Shown here piece by piece: positions 1 to 10,715 of a stretch of 64,000 nt of DNA (within the stretch, counting starts at the first letter, position 1; each line of letters opens with the position of its first letter). Both the position numbers and the translations under genes were made by a program. The notes below the pieces were generated by a model. It was given only the letters and a program-made list of their open reading frames with translations. It had not been told where the DNA came from and searched no databases. The stretch is from Pseudomonas sp. NCCP-436 (lineage in GTDB: Bacteria > Pseudomonadota > Gammaproteobacteria > Pseudomonadales > Pseudomonadaceae): contig NZ_BPLZ01000002.1 of NCBI RefSeq assembly GCF_019656335.1, positions 338,208 to 402,207 of the forward strand. Direction: 5' to 3'.

Positions 1-228
1 CCCCATGGCTACCGGCAGTACCGGGCGTGGTAGGCCGGACTTGCTGCACTCGCGATCCACCACCGCCAGATCACTCAGCGAAGGCTGTTGCAGCACATAG
101 AACACAGGTTTGCTGCGGTCGAGCCTGAGACTAAAGGCGGACTGATTGATCGTCTCCGAGCGTACCCACAGGTACAGCACACGGCGCAGCACCCCGAAGA
201 CAAGGCGGCGGAAAGGGGAACGGGTCAT
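1..228 (-). CDS. plsB: Glycerol-3-phosphate acyltransferase PlsB, N-terminal fragment
   Basis: The first 76 codons of a minus-strand gene that runs off the left edge. The protein starts [16 protein letters not shown] and continues with [15 protein letters not shown] and an [16 protein letters not shown] block, which I recognise as the PlsB N-terminus of pseudomonads. PlsB is the membrane-associated enzyme that acylates sn-glycerol-3-phosphate in the first step of phospholipid synthesis. The acyltransferase HX4D motif lies outside the window. The ATG at 226-228 is preceded on the minus strand by AAGAG. A terminator for the upstream EamA gene lies 18 bases away, so plsB is probably transcribed separately. 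Confidence 0.9.
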   Translation of the reverse strand, partial: MTRSPFRRLVFGVLRRVLYLWVRSETINQSAFSLRLDRSKPVFYVLQQPSLSDLAVVDRECSKSGLPRPVLPVAMG

Positions 229-245
229 ACGGGCTCTTGGCAGTT

Positions 246-263
246 AAAACGAGCGAATGCTCG
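246..263 (-). terminator. Rho-independent terminator after the EamA gene
   Basis: On the minus strand a CGAGC-ATTC-GCTCG hairpin is followed by TTTT. It lies 79 bases past the stop of the EamA transporter gene and just before plsB. Confidence 0.6.
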
Positions 264-342
264 GGAAGGCGGCTAGTGTGCCGCAAGCCTGGCTGACGGG
301 CAAAAACTCTCGGTGCTTGTCCGACAGTCCGACCTGCTCCCG

Positions 343-1185
343 TCAGGCCAGTTTCATGAGCACGACGCCAGACATGATCAGGATGCAGGCCAGCAGGCGA
401 ATCGGTCGCAGTGGCTCCTTGAGCAGCAGCACGCCCAGCAGTACGGCCAACACCACGCTGCTCTCGCGCAGAGCGGAGATCAGTGCCACAGGTGCCTGGG
501 TCATGGCCCAGATGACGATGCTGTAGGCCAGCATGCACATGGCTCCGCCGGCCAGACCGCTGCGCCAGTATGGGCCCAGTTGAAGAAAGGCCTGTGGCCC
601 GCGGCTGATGGCCAGTACTGCGGCCATCACCGCACCGTTGACGACGAAAACCCACACCGAGTAGCTCAACGCATCGCCATTGAGGCGGGCACCAATGGCA
701 TCGCTTAGGGTGTAGCCGGCAATGAACAGGGCTGTGAGTAGAGCGCAGGCCAGTAAGCGGGCCTGTGTACCCTGACGCTGGCCGCCTCGCAAAGCCATCA
801 GCCAGATACCCACAACCAGCACCAGCAGGCCGCCGAACTGCAGAGACGTGAGACGGTCGTCGAGTAGCAGCCAGGACAGCCCCGCCACCATCAACGGCGA
901 GCTGCCGCGGGCAATGGGGTAGACCTGACCCAGATCACCGTACTGGTAGGCGCGGGAAAGAAAGAAGTTGTAGCCGATGTGCAGTAATGCCGAAAGGGCA
1001 ATCCAGGGCCAGGCCGAGGCTATGGGCACGGCCACCAGCGGCAGGCCGAGTAATGCCACCAGACCGGCGCCGATCTGAATCAGGGTAGCGGTCAGAAAAC
1101 GGTCGAGTCCGACCTTGAGCAGGGCGTTCCAGCCTGCATGTAGGGCGGCGGCGGCGATAACGGCGACAAAAACCGTGGTGTCCAT
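343..1185 (-). CDS. EamA/DMT-family inner-membrane transporter
   Basis: A 280-residue protein with about ten hydrophobic segments and the two-repeat EamA layout of drug/metabolite exporters. It opens MDTTVFVAVIAAAALHAGWN; the HAGWNALLK motif is typical of one EamA subgroup. The second repeat starts near residue 150 (FIAGYTLSDAIGARLNG). The substrate cannot be told from sequence. I chose the ATG at 1183-1185 over an upstream in-frame ATG at 1216-1218, because the longer form adds a cysteine-rich non-membrane tail and the shorter form begins directly with the first helix. It is followed by a terminator, so it is probably monocistronic. Confidence 0.85.
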   Translation of the reverse strand: MDTTVFVAVIAAAALHAGWNALLKVGLDRFLTATLIQIGAGLVALLGLPLVAVPIASAWPWIALSALLHIGYNFFLSRAYQYGDLGQVYPIARGSSPLMVAGLSWLLLDDRLTSLQFGGLLVLVVGIWLMALRGGQRQGTQARLLACALLTALFIAGYTLSDAIGARLNGDALSYSVWVFVVNGAVMAAVLAISRGPQAFLQLGPYWRSGLAGGAMCMLAYSIVIWAMTQAPVALISALRESSVVLAVLLGVLLLKEPLRPIRLLACILIMSGVVLMKLA

Positions 1186-1414
1186 GAATAGCCTGAAACA
1201 GTTGCAGCAGTTGGGCATCAGTCTGCCGTAGGGCTACCCTCGGGTAAACAAATTACATACCGATGGCGGAATAATGGCTCCTTAGGGCCTATGCTTGAAT
1301 GCAAGGCAGCAAAATCAGTCGTCGCTATCGGACTGGTGCGCAGACTGCACGTACTGCCCTGCTGTACAGAACCAAACGGATGGCCCGCAACCTCCGGGCC
1401 TGGAGTGCTAGGTG

Positions 1415-3295
1415 ATGATCCGGAGCAGTCCGCCGGTGGACGATGTCAGCGTCCGCCGCCGGCGCAGTGTCATGTTGTTGACCTTGTTGGTCGTTCTGGC
1501 CTGCGTGCTCATCCTGTGCGTCTGGCTGATTACTCTGCAGCGCGTTGCCTTCGAACGCGATCAGGCCATGGCTGCGGCGATGAAGTCCAATGCAAGCCTG
1601 GCCATCGCCTTCGAGCAGCAGGTCTCGCGTACTCTCCGGGCGGCCGAGCAGGTGGCGGTCTTCGTCCGTGAGCAGTATCAGCAGAAGGGAGACGACATTG
1701 ATCTGCGTTCCTGGGTGGAGGAAGGGATCATCCGCGAGAAGATCTTTACCATCATCAGTGTGGTAAACGAGCACGGCGAGGTGGTCAGCAGCAGCCAGAG
1801 TAACGGCCCGGTGAACTATGCCGACCGGGATTTCTTCATCGCCCAGCGCAACGCCCGGGATGACCGCCTGTTTATCAACCCGCCAGTGCTCGGACGGGTT
1901 TCCGGGCGCTGGCTGATCCCTCTGTCACTGCGTATGGAGCGGGAGGATGGCAGCTTTGCCGGGGTGGTGGTGCTGGCGGTCAGCCCGGTGGATGTCACCC
2001 GTTTCCTCCAGCGCATTGATCTCAAGTCACAAGGTCTGCTCGAACTCAGCGGTCTTGATGGCGTAGTGCGCGCTCGGCGTATCGGTCAGCACAGCGAATT
2101 TGGCCTGGATGCGCGTCCGCTGGCCTGGTTCGAGCGGCGCAGGCAGCAACCGGTTGGTGAATTCTATGATACGGGCGAGGCGCTGGACGGCGTTTCCCGA
2201 CTGGTGAGTTACCGTACCCTGAGCGACTACCCGCTGATGGTTACCGTCGCCACGGCCTATGCCGAGGAACTGGAGGCTACCCTGCAGCGTCGTACTACCT
2301 ACCTGGTGGCGGCGCTGGGCGTTACCCTCGGGGTGATGTTGTTTACCGGCCTGCTGCTGATCCTGTTGCAGCGCCAGCGCGCGGCCACCGATGCCCTGCA
2401 AGGCAGTGAGGCGCTGTTCCGCGCCACCTTTCATCAGGCAGCAATGGGTATTGCTCATATCACCCCCGAGGGCGGCATCCTGCGTGTCAACCAGAAGTTC
2501 TGTCGCATGCTCGGGCGGCCGCCTGAACGCTTGCAGGGGCACAACATTTTCGAACTGAGCGACGCTGCATCGGCCAGCGCCACGCGCAGCTTTCTGCAGA
2601 AGCAGCTCGCCGATTGCGCTGCATCGGACTCGGCGGAACTGGAGAAGACTTACCGTCGAGATGACGGCACGCTGCTGTGGGTCTGCGAGGCGCTCGGCGT
2701 GGTGCGTAACTCCCTGGGCCAGGCGGAGTTTCTGGTGCTGGTCGCACAAGACATCACCGCGCGCAAGAATCTGGAAGCACGATTATCTTACGAGGCTCAG
2801 CACGATGTACTGACCGGGCTGGCCAACCGTATCTGTTTTCGCGAGCAGCTTGATCGGGTTCTGGGACTGGGGCGCAGTCAAGGACGCCTCTCTGCAGTGT
2901 TGTATATCGACCTGGACGGTTTCAAGGCGATCAATGACAGCTACGGGCACGTTGCTGGCGATATGCTGCTGCAACTTGTGGCCCGGCGTCTGGAGGGCTG
3001 TGTACGCAGCGAGGATACCGTAGCCCGTTTCGGCGGAGATGAGTTCGGCATCCTGCTTACCAACCTCAATAGTAGGCATGACTGCGAAGTGGTTGCTCGC
3101 AAGGTACTGGAGGTGCTGGAGCGGCCTTTCCAGTTGGGTGGTCATGTGGTGCGCATCTCAGCCAGTGTCGGCGCGGCGATGTACGAACTGCATGGTCGCG
3201 ATGGCCACGAACTGGTGGCGCTTGCCGATAAGGCCATGTATTCGGCCAAGCACGCCGGCAAGAATCGTTTCTGTTGGGCAGTGGAGCAGGTCTGA
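1415..3295 (+). CDS. Membrane sensor diguanylate cyclase (Cache-PAS-GGDEF)
   Basis: A 626-residue protein predicted to make c-di-GMP. In order: a cytoplasmic N-tail, TM helix about 20-42, a periplasmic sensory region about 43-290 resembling double-Cache domains, TM helix about 295-318, a PAS/PAC domain about 330-450, and a GGDEF domain to the end. The active-site motif is intact as RFGGDEF near residue 540. RSED, five residues before GGDEF, fits the RxxD inhibitory I-site, so product inhibition is likely. There is no EAL domain. The ATG at 1415 has GGAG nine bases upstream; an adjacent GTG at 1412 is an alternative. The periplasmic ligand is unknown. Confidence 0.9.
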   Translation: MIRSSPPVDDVSVRRRRSVMLLTLLVVLACVLILCVWLITLQRVAFERDQAMAAAMKSNASLAIAFEQQVSRTLRAAEQVAVFVREQYQQKGDDIDLRSWVEEGIIREKIFTIISVVNEHGEVVSSSQSNGPVNYADRDFFIAQRNARDDRLFINPPVLGRVSGRWLIPLSLRMEREDGSFAGVVVLAVSPVDVTRFLQRIDLKSQGLLELSGLDGVVRARRIGQHSEFGLDARPLAWFERRRQQPVGEFYDTGEALDGVSRLVSYRTLSDYPLMVTVATAYAEELEATLQRRTTYLVAALGVTLGVMLFTGLLLILLQRQRAATDALQGSEALFRATFHQAAMGIAHITPEGGILRVNQKFCRMLGRPPERLQGHNIFELSDAASASATRSFLQKQLADCAASDSAELEKTYRRDDGTLLWVCEALGVVRNSLGQAEFLVLVAQDITARKNLEARLSYEAQHDVLTGLANRICFREQLDRVLGLGRSQGRLSAVLYIDLDGFKAINDSYGHVAGDMLLQLVARRLEGCVRSEDTVARFGGDEFGILLTNLNSRHDCEVVARKVLEVLERPFQLGGHVVRISASVGAAMYELHGRDGHELVALADKAMYSAKHAGKNRFCWAVEQV

Positions 3296-3348
3296 GAGTC
3301 CCGTTGGTGCAAACCAAGAAGTGTCTGCAGGGCCAGCCAGGAAATGGC

Positions 3349-3900
3349 TTAGTCCAGCCGATAGCGTGTCAAATCGGCCTTGTTCAGCAGGCGCAGCTTG
3401 CCCGGGGCGAGTCGGTAGATGTCTTGGGCCAGACGGGCGTCTACGCCCATTTCGCGAAAGTAGCTGGCTGGGTTGAACGCCTGCCGGCCGTGAATGGCCT
3501 GGGCCAGGGCTGAATCGCCTGCATTAAAGGGGGGGCGGCGCAGAGCCACATGGCCGTTGATGGTGCGTTTCTTGCCCGCCGCCAGCAGGTAGATGCAGCT
3601 GCCTTGGCAGAGGCCGTCGGACGGTACCAGAGTCTCGAAGCCGGTTTCCCGCAGCAGGCGGCCCATACGGATGGCCTCCGGTGCGCTGCCACCGATGCTG
3701 TCGAGCAGGACGATTTTGCGTTTGTAGCGGCCGGGATTGTCGCGCAGGCCCTGAAGCAGCCTTTCATAGTCACCCGGTACGATCTCCTCAGCGATACGTG
3801 CAGCCAGCAGGCCGGAGCTGGCCTCTACCGTCACCTGTGCCAGGGTGGCCGGAGTGACGAGTAGGGAGATGACAAGCAAAGCAAGACGCAGGGTGGACAT
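3349..3900 (-). CDS. Secreted ClpP/crotonase-fold protein (COG3904-like)
   Basis: A 183-residue protein with a clear Sec signal peptide (MSTLRLALLVISLLVTPATL, cleavage near TLAQ). The mature part has IVLLDSIGGSAPEAIRMGRL, then LCQGSCIYLLAAGKKR. This is the arrangement of periplasmic proteins with a ClpP-like fold: a GG turn, a helix, then a small-residue strand where a serine would sit. Protease activity is not established for this group and I do not claim it. The ATG at 3898-3900 is preferred over an upstream ATG at 3957 because only it puts the signal peptide at the N-terminus. It converges with the diguanylate cyclase gene. Confidence 0.6.
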   Translation of the reverse strand: MSTLRLALLVISLLVTPATLAQVTVEASSGLLAARIAEEIVPGDYERLLQGLRDNPGRYKRKIVLLDSIGGSAPEAIRMGRLLRETGFETLVPSDGLCQGSCIYLLAAGKKRTINGHVALRRPPFNAGDSALAQAIHGRQAFNPASYFREMGVDARLAQDIYRLAPGKLRLLNKADLTRYRLD

Positions 3901-3966
3901 TGGCAGGGGCGTAATATGGATCAGGGAGGCAGAAGATACCTGTCCTGCGTGTAGCATGCACCTGCC

Positions 3967-5163
3967 TCAGCCGTTCCCGGCGCGGCATTGCAGGCGCCAT
4001 GCCCAGGCGAACAGCGCGAGGCCGCCAAGTGCCGTGACGGCACCAATGTAGCCGGTAACCGTCCAACCCATCCCGGCACTGATGGCCAGGCCGCCCAGCC
4101 AGGGGCCAAGGGCGTTGGCGATGTTGAAGGCTGCATGATTGGACGCGGCCGCCAAGGTTTGCGCGCCGCTGGCTACATCCATCAGATGGGTTTGTAGTGC
4201 CGGTCCGAGAGCAATCATGGTTCCCAGGGCGAAAATCGCCGGCAGCACTGTCCACAGGCTGTGTGCGGCCAAGGGGAAGAGCAGCAGCACCAGCGTGCTC
4301 CAGGCCAGGATCCAGGCCACTGCGCGCAGGCGCAGACGGTCGAACAGCCAGCCTCCGGCGCTGTTGCCGACGATGCAGCCGGCGCCGAACACGCCCATGG
4401 CCAGCGGAATCCAGCCGGGACCGGTGCCGGTCACTTCCAGCAGAGTGGGCGCCATGTAGCTGAACACACAGAACATGCCGGCAAAGCCGATGGCACCAAT
4501 ACCCAGGGCCAGCCAGATCGGAGCGCGGTTGAAAGCTCGCAGTTCGCCGGACGGGCTGCTGCGCTGTTCGTGCGGATCGCTTGGCAGAAATGCAGCCACC
4601 ATGGCTACGGTGCTGAGGGCAATGAGCCCCACCAGAGTAAAGGCATAGCGCCAGCTCATGAACTGACCGAGCCAGGTGGCAAGTGGGTTACCGATCAGGA
4701 TTGCTATGGTTAATCCCATCAGTACGCGGCTAACGGCCTTGGCGCGCTGGTGCGGCGCTGCCATGGAGGCCGCCACCAGCATGGCGATACCGAAATAGGC
4801 GCCATGTGGCAGGCCCGCGATGAAGCGGAACACCAGCAACGGCTCGTAACGCGGAGCCACAGCGCTGGCAAAGTTGCCGAGGGCAAAGCAGCTCATCAGC
4901 AACAGCAGCAACAGCCGGCGTGGCAGGCACGCACCTAGCAGGGCCAGCAGTGGAGCTCCGACTACCACGCCCAGAGCGTAAGCGCTGATCAGGTGACCGA
5001 TCTGTGGTTCGCTGACGCCCAGATCCTGCGCCACGTTGGGCATCAGACCCATGATGGCAAATTCGCCAGTGCCGATGGCAAAGCCCCCAAGCGCCAGTGC
5101 CAACTGAATGAGAAGAACGGCGCCGGGCGACAAAGTGGCCGTAGCTGAGGAGGAGGTGTCCAT
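3967..5163 (-). CDS. MFS transporter, DHA1 (AraJ/YdhP-like) family
   Basis: A 398-residue protein with 12 predicted membrane helices. Residues 30-50 carry GFAIGTGEFAIMGLMPNVA, a hallmark of the AraJ/YdhP/NepI group of DHA1 exporters, and the loop LGACLPRRLLLLLL fits MFS motif A between helices 2 and 3. The family exports sugars, nucleosides or drugs in other bacteria; the substrate here is unknown. The ATG at 5161-5163 is followed directly by a short Ser/Thr-rich tail and helix 1. The gene stands alone between the ClpP-like gene and the glutathione S-transferase gene, all on the minus strand. Confidence 0.88.
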   Translation of the reverse strand: MDTSSSATATLSPGAVLLIQLALALGGFAIGTGEFAIMGLMPNVAQDLGVSEPQIGHLISAYALGVVVGAPLLALLGACLPRRLLLLLLMSCFALGNFASAVAPRYEPLLVFRFIAGLPHGAYFGIAMLVAASMAAPHQRAKAVSRVLMGLTIAILIGNPLATWLGQFMSWRYAFTLVGLIALSTVAMVAAFLPSDPHEQRSSPSGELRAFNRAPIWLALGIGAIGFAGMFCVFSYMAPTLLEVTGTGPGWIPLAMGVFGAGCIVGNSAGGWLFDRLRLRAVAWILAWSTLVLLLFPLAAHSLWTVLPAIFALGTMIALGPALQTHLMDVASGAQTLAAASNHAAFNIANALGPWLGGLAISAGMGWTVTGYIGAVTALGGLALFAWAWRLQCRAGNG

Positions 5164-5268
5164 GAAAGGCCTAAGGGCGGGAGATCAGGCTATCGATTAT
5201 AGGTGGACGGCAACTGCCTGGATACCGGCGGTCGCTCTGCGACGGGGCTTGCAGGCCTTTGTTGAAGG

Positions 5269-5292
5269 GCAGGTGCCGCTGACGGCACCTGC
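5269..5292 (-). terminator. Perfect 10-bp hairpin after the GST gene
   Basis: GCAGGTGCCG, a four-base loop CTGA and CGGCACCTGC form a perfect stem 12 bases past the glutathione S-transferase stop. The T-tract on the minus strand is poor (CCCTTC), so termination is likely but not certain. Confidence 0.5.
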
Positions 5293-5303
5293 GTCGGTCT
5301 ACT

Positions 5304-6005
5304 TCAACCGCGCGCCGGGATGCTCAGGCCATGCTGTACCGCTGGACGGGCAAGGAAGGCTTCGAGCACGCGGCGCACGTTGGTAAAACGTTCGAATTGC
5401 ACCAACTCGCCGGCCTCGTAGAAGCCAATCAGGTTACGCACCCAAGGAAACACGGCAATATCGGCGATACTGTACTCGCCGACGATCCACTGGCGTCCTT
5501 CCAGGTGTCGATCGAGTACACCAAGCAGGCGTGTCGACTCGGCCGCGTAACGGTCACGTGGGCGCTTGTCTTCGTACTGGCTGCCGGCAAACTTGTGGAA
5601 GAAGCCGAGCTGGCCGAACATCGGACCGACCCCGCCCATCTGCCACATCAGCCATTGCAGCGTTTCATAGCGTCGTGCCGGATCTGCCGAGAGCAGACGG
5701 CCGGTCTTTTCCGCCAGGTAGATCAGGATCGCGCCGGACTCGAACAGTGGCAGCGGTTTGCCGTCCGGGCCGTCGGGATCGAGGATGGCTGGGATCTTGT
5801 TGTTTGGGTTTAACGAGAGAAACTCGGGACTGAGCTGGTCTTGGCTGTCAAAACTGACCAGATGCGCTTCGTAGGGTAGACCAAGTTCCTCCAGCATGAT
5901 CGAGACCTTGACCCCGTTGGGTGTGGGCAGCGAGTAGAGCTGCAGGCGATCCGGGTGGCGGGCCGGCCATTTGCGGGTGATGGCGAATGAACTGAGATCG
6001 GTCAT
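5304..6005 (-). CDS. Glutathione S-transferase / disulfide-bond oxidoreductase (YfcG-like)
   Basis: A 233-residue cytosolic protein. The N-terminal thioredoxin-fold domain has LYSLPTPNGVKVSIMLEELG, then LNPNNKIPAI with the cis-proline and LFESGAILIYLAEKTG with the glutathione-binding ES pair. The helical C-terminal domain includes YSIADIAVFPWV, the N-capping motif of GSTs. The TPNG segment and NNKIPAI put it with YfcG/YghU-type enzymes, which in E. coli bind glutathione and reduce disulfides rather than conjugate xenobiotics. The natural substrate here is unknown. It is divergent from the HIT gene across a 172-bp intergenic region. Confidence 0.88.
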   Translation of the reverse strand: MTDLSSFAITRKWPARHPDRLQLYSLPTPNGVKVSIMLEELGLPYEAHLVSFDSQDQLSPEFLSLNPNNKIPAILDPDGPDGKPLPLFESGAILIYLAEKTGRLLSADPARRYETLQWLMWQMGGVGPMFGQLGFFHKFAGSQYEDKRPRDRYAAESTRLLGVLDRHLEGRQWIVGEYSIADIAVFPWVRNLIGFYEAGELVQFERFTNVRRVLEAFLARPAVQHGLSIPARG

Positions 6006-6177
6006 ACGGGCTCCAGAACAGGTGACGAGACGGTGTGATCAGAACATGGATCGGCAGCCGCGGAAAATTGATCTGCCAGTTATTTCTCATCAACCGGAAC
6101 GATGTTGCCCGGTTCCCTGCGCGTGCGCGAGCCGGTATGGTTCGCTTTTTTATCATCCGGCAAGGGAGTCCATCGGC

Positions 6178-6615
6178 ATGAGCCTGCAAGGTACCTACGA
6201 TCCCCAGAACATCTTCGCCAAGATCATTCGTGGCGAGGCCCCCTGCTACAAGCTCTACGAGGATGATCAGGTGCTGGCCTTTCTCGACCTGTTCCCGCAG
6301 TCGAAAGGGCACAGCCTGGTGATCCCCAAGCGCATCGAGGCGCGCAATCTGCTGGAAATCGACGAGGCCAGCCTGGCCAGGGTCATGGCGGTGGTGAAGA
6401 AGGTGGCGCAGGCGTTGATCGACGAGCTGCAGCCCGATGGTGTGCAGGTGGCGCAATTTAACGGCGCACCTGCCGGGCAGACGGTGTTCCATCTGCACAT
6501 GCATGTGATCCCGCGCTTTGTCGGAGAGAATCTGGGCATTCACGCCGCCGGCAAAGCCGATCCGGCCGAGCTGGAAGCGTTGCAGGTGCGCCTGGCGAAG
6601 CGTCTTCAGGACTAA
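6178..6615 (+). CDS. HIT-family nucleotide hydrolase/transferase
   Basis: A 145-residue histidine-triad protein. The catalytic triad is HLHMHVIPR near residue 105, with the middle histidine expected to attack the nucleotide alpha-phosphate. The N-terminus (NIFAKIIRGEAPCYKLYED) and GHSLVIPKR match the common HIT-like group that hydrolyses nucleoside phosphoramidates or related dinucleotides. The ATG at 6178 has AAGGGAG nine bases upstream; an earlier in-frame start at 5971 would read through the GST gene and is rejected. The exact substrate is not predictable. Confidence 0.88.
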   Translation: MSLQGTYDPQNIFAKIIRGEAPCYKLYEDDQVLAFLDLFPQSKGHSLVIPKRIEARNLLEIDEASLARVMAVVKKVAQALIDELQPDGVQVAQFNGAPAGQTVFHLHMHVIPRFVGENLGIHAAGKADPAELEALQVRLAKRLQD

Positions 6616-6701
6616 CGGGGATTGTCGGCAGCGGCGCGACTTGCCCGCTGCCTTGCCTGCGCCAATACTCAGACGGCATTCATCTGCCCATGGAGGGCTT
6701 C

Positions 6702-7124
6702 ATGCGCTCGATCTGTATCGTGCTTTCCCTGTTGCTGGCCGGTTGTTCTTCGTACCGTGGCAATCCCGAGGACATCCGTCCAGTTTCGGAGGATCGCCTG
6801 CTGGCGTTTCAGGAGCCTAGGGCCGAGGATGCCCGGATTGTTGTCAATCGCGATTTTGGTGTGATGGGGGGTGGTTGCTACGTCGCCATCGAGGTGGATC
6901 GTCAGGTGGCCGCCCGCATTGGCGTAGGTGAAGTGGCGACCTTCCACGTGCGCCCGGGTACCCGAGTGGTGGGCATTACGCCGGATCGTATGGACGATAC
7001 CCTGTGCGGCCTGGGCAGGCTGCTGCGAGAAGTGGCGGTACCACTTCGTGAGGGGGAGACTCAGCGGCTGCGTATTATCAGTCAGAACCGTGGGGGGTTC
7101 GATATCGTCCCGGACACGCCCTGA
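6702..7124 (+). CDS. Small predicted lipoprotein, unknown function
   Basis: A 140-residue protein with a lipoprotein signal: a short positive start, a hydrophobic run and the lipobox LLLAGC, with the acylated cysteine near residue 15. The residue after it is serine, which favours the outer membrane. The mature domain has NRDFGVMGGGCYVAIEVDR and HVRPGTRVVGITPD, a small beta-rich fold I cannot assign to a named function. The second ATG at 6702 is chosen because GGAGGG lies four bases before it; the ATG at 6690 overlaps that ribosome site. Confidence 0.7.
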   Translation: MRSICIVLSLLLAGCSSYRGNPEDIRPVSEDRLLAFQEPRAEDARIVVNRDFGVMGGGCYVAIEVDRQVAARIGVGEVATFHVRPGTRVVGITPDRMDDTLCGLGRLLREVAVPLREGETQRLRIISQNRGGFDIVPDTP

Positions 7125-7137
7125 CGGGCGGCCCGTC
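7123..7137. terminator. Short hairpin between convergent genes
   Basis: GACGGG, loop CGG and CCCGTC lie between the convergent lipoprotein gene and the 123-residue ORF. No clear T-tract follows on either strand, so this is only a possible bidirectional terminator. Confidence 0.3.
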
Positions 7138-7141
7138 GCCC

Positions 7142-7513
7142 TTAGTCCGTGCGCCAGAGGATCTCGCTGACACCCTCGGAATCGACCTTGATCCAGCGAT
7201 CGGCCTGTTCCTCGTCCTCGTCCTCGACCCAACTGCCGGGAGCACAACGCACCTGTACACCGAGTGCCGCATGGGCGTCGCGTGCGCAGGCCAGGTCGTC
7301 CGTCCAGGGCGTGCTATCGCTTTCCAGGTAGAGGCTGTGCCACTTGCCCACAGCGCCCGGCAGCCAGGTCACCGGTATCGTGCCGGCGCTGCACTTGAAG
7401 GTCTGGCCCTGCTGTCGCCAGTTGTCGCAGGGGCCGAGAGCTTTCTCCAGCCATGCCGTCACGGCATCACGCTCGACGTCTTTCAGGTAGATCTCGATAT
7501 CGGGTTGGCGCAT
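7142..7513 (-). CDS. Conserved-looking acidic protein of unknown function
   Basis: A 123-residue acidic protein with no signal peptide or membrane segment. It begins MRQPDIEIYLKDVERDAV and ends with an acidic stretch (WVEDEDEEQADRW) before ILWRTD. I do not recognise the family. The start at 7511-7513 lies five bases past the rlmA stop and an AGGA sits about ten bases upstream of it, so the gene is probably the last of the dapE-rlmA operon. A longer in-frame start at 7543 would overlap rlmA and is less likely. Confidence 0.65.
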   Translation of the reverse strand: MRQPDIEIYLKDVERDAVTAWLEKALGPCDNWRQQGQTFKCSAGTIPVTWLPGAVGKWHSLYLESDSTPWTDDLACARDAHAALGVQVRCAPGSWVEDEDEEQADRWIKVDSEGVSEILWRTD

Positions 7514-7518
7514 GGCAT

Positions 7519-8328
7519 TCAGTCCTGGTGTTTGACGATCCAATCGTAGCGGATGGCAACGGTCACTTCTAAGGGCTCGGCAATCACAGCTTGCCGTCGT
7601 TCGGCGCTGGCTCGCCAGCCGTGCGGCGTCATTGCCAGCAGATCGGCGCGTGCCTCGGCGTTGTCGAGTGGCAGGCGGTAACGCAGGGTTTCGCTGTGTG
7701 TCAGATGCATACCGGGCGGAATCAGCGACAGGTGCTTGCGGTCGTCATAGTCGCGCACCTCATCGTACAGTTTCTGGCGCAGCTCCAGCAGGTGTTCACG
7801 GGTTGGTCCCACGCGCAACAGGCCGCCACCGTTCGTTAGCAGTCGGCGCGCCTCATTCCAATCCAGCGGGCTGAATACGCTGGCCAGCAGGTTGCAACTG
7901 GCGTTGGCCAGCGGCACCCGCGCCATGCTTGCTACCAGCCAGGTCAGTTGTGGCGCCCGTCGGCATGCACGCCTGACTGCCTCGCGAGAGATGTCCAGGG
8001 CATGGCCGTCGGCATCGGGCAGGGCGCTGGCGATCTGCTCGGTGTAATAGCCCTCGCCGCAGCCGATGTCCAGCCAGCGTGCCGGCGTGCGTTCGGCGGC
8101 CAGTTCGGCCAGGCGTCGGGCCAGGGGCGCGTAGTGGCCACCGTCGAGAAAGCGCCGGCGCGCTTCGACCATGGCCTGGTTGTCACCGGGATCGCGGCTG
8201 TTCTTGTGCTGTACCGGCAGTAGGTTGTAGTAGCCCTGGCGGGCGCGGTCGAAGCTGTGCCGGTTGGCGCAGGCCAAGCCACTGCCGTTGGGTTCGAGTG
8301 GTTGTTGGCAGAGGGGGCAGACAAGCAT
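7519..8328 (-). CDS. rlmA: 23S rRNA (guanine-N1)-methyltransferase RlmA
   Basis: A 269-residue enzyme that methylates N1 of a guanine in helix 35 of 23S rRNA (G745 in E. coli). The N-terminus carries a zinc finger, CPLCQQPL followed by CANRHSFD, typical of RlmA. The Rossmann SAM site is LDIGCGEGYYTEQI near residue 90. LPVQHKNSRDPGDN is also characteristic. The gene lies six bases downstream of a 56-codon ORF that overlaps dapE, and five bases upstream of the next ORF, pointing to one operon. Confidence 0.92.
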   Translation of the reverse strand: MLVCPLCQQPLEPNGSGLACANRHSFDRARQGYYNLLPVQHKNSRDPGDNQAMVEARRRFLDGGHYAPLARRLAELAAERTPARWLDIGCGEGYYTEQIASALPDADGHALDISREAVRRACRRAPQLTWLVASMARVPLANASCNLLASVFSPLDWNEARRLLTNGGGLLRVGPTREHLLELRQKLYDEVRDYDDRKHLSLIPPGMHLTHSETLRYRLPLDNAEARADLLAMTPHGWRASAERRQAVIAEPLEVTVAIRYDWIVKHQD

Positions 8329-8334
8329 CTTGGG

Positions 8335-10625
<2,291 letters not shown>

Positions 10626-10715
10626 GGCTCTGCTGCCAGTCTCCTGCTTGTCTATGCTGAAGAACTGAAGGCGTTGCCGGTGTTGGCGACCTGCAGTCTA
10701 CGAGTCGAGGTGCCC

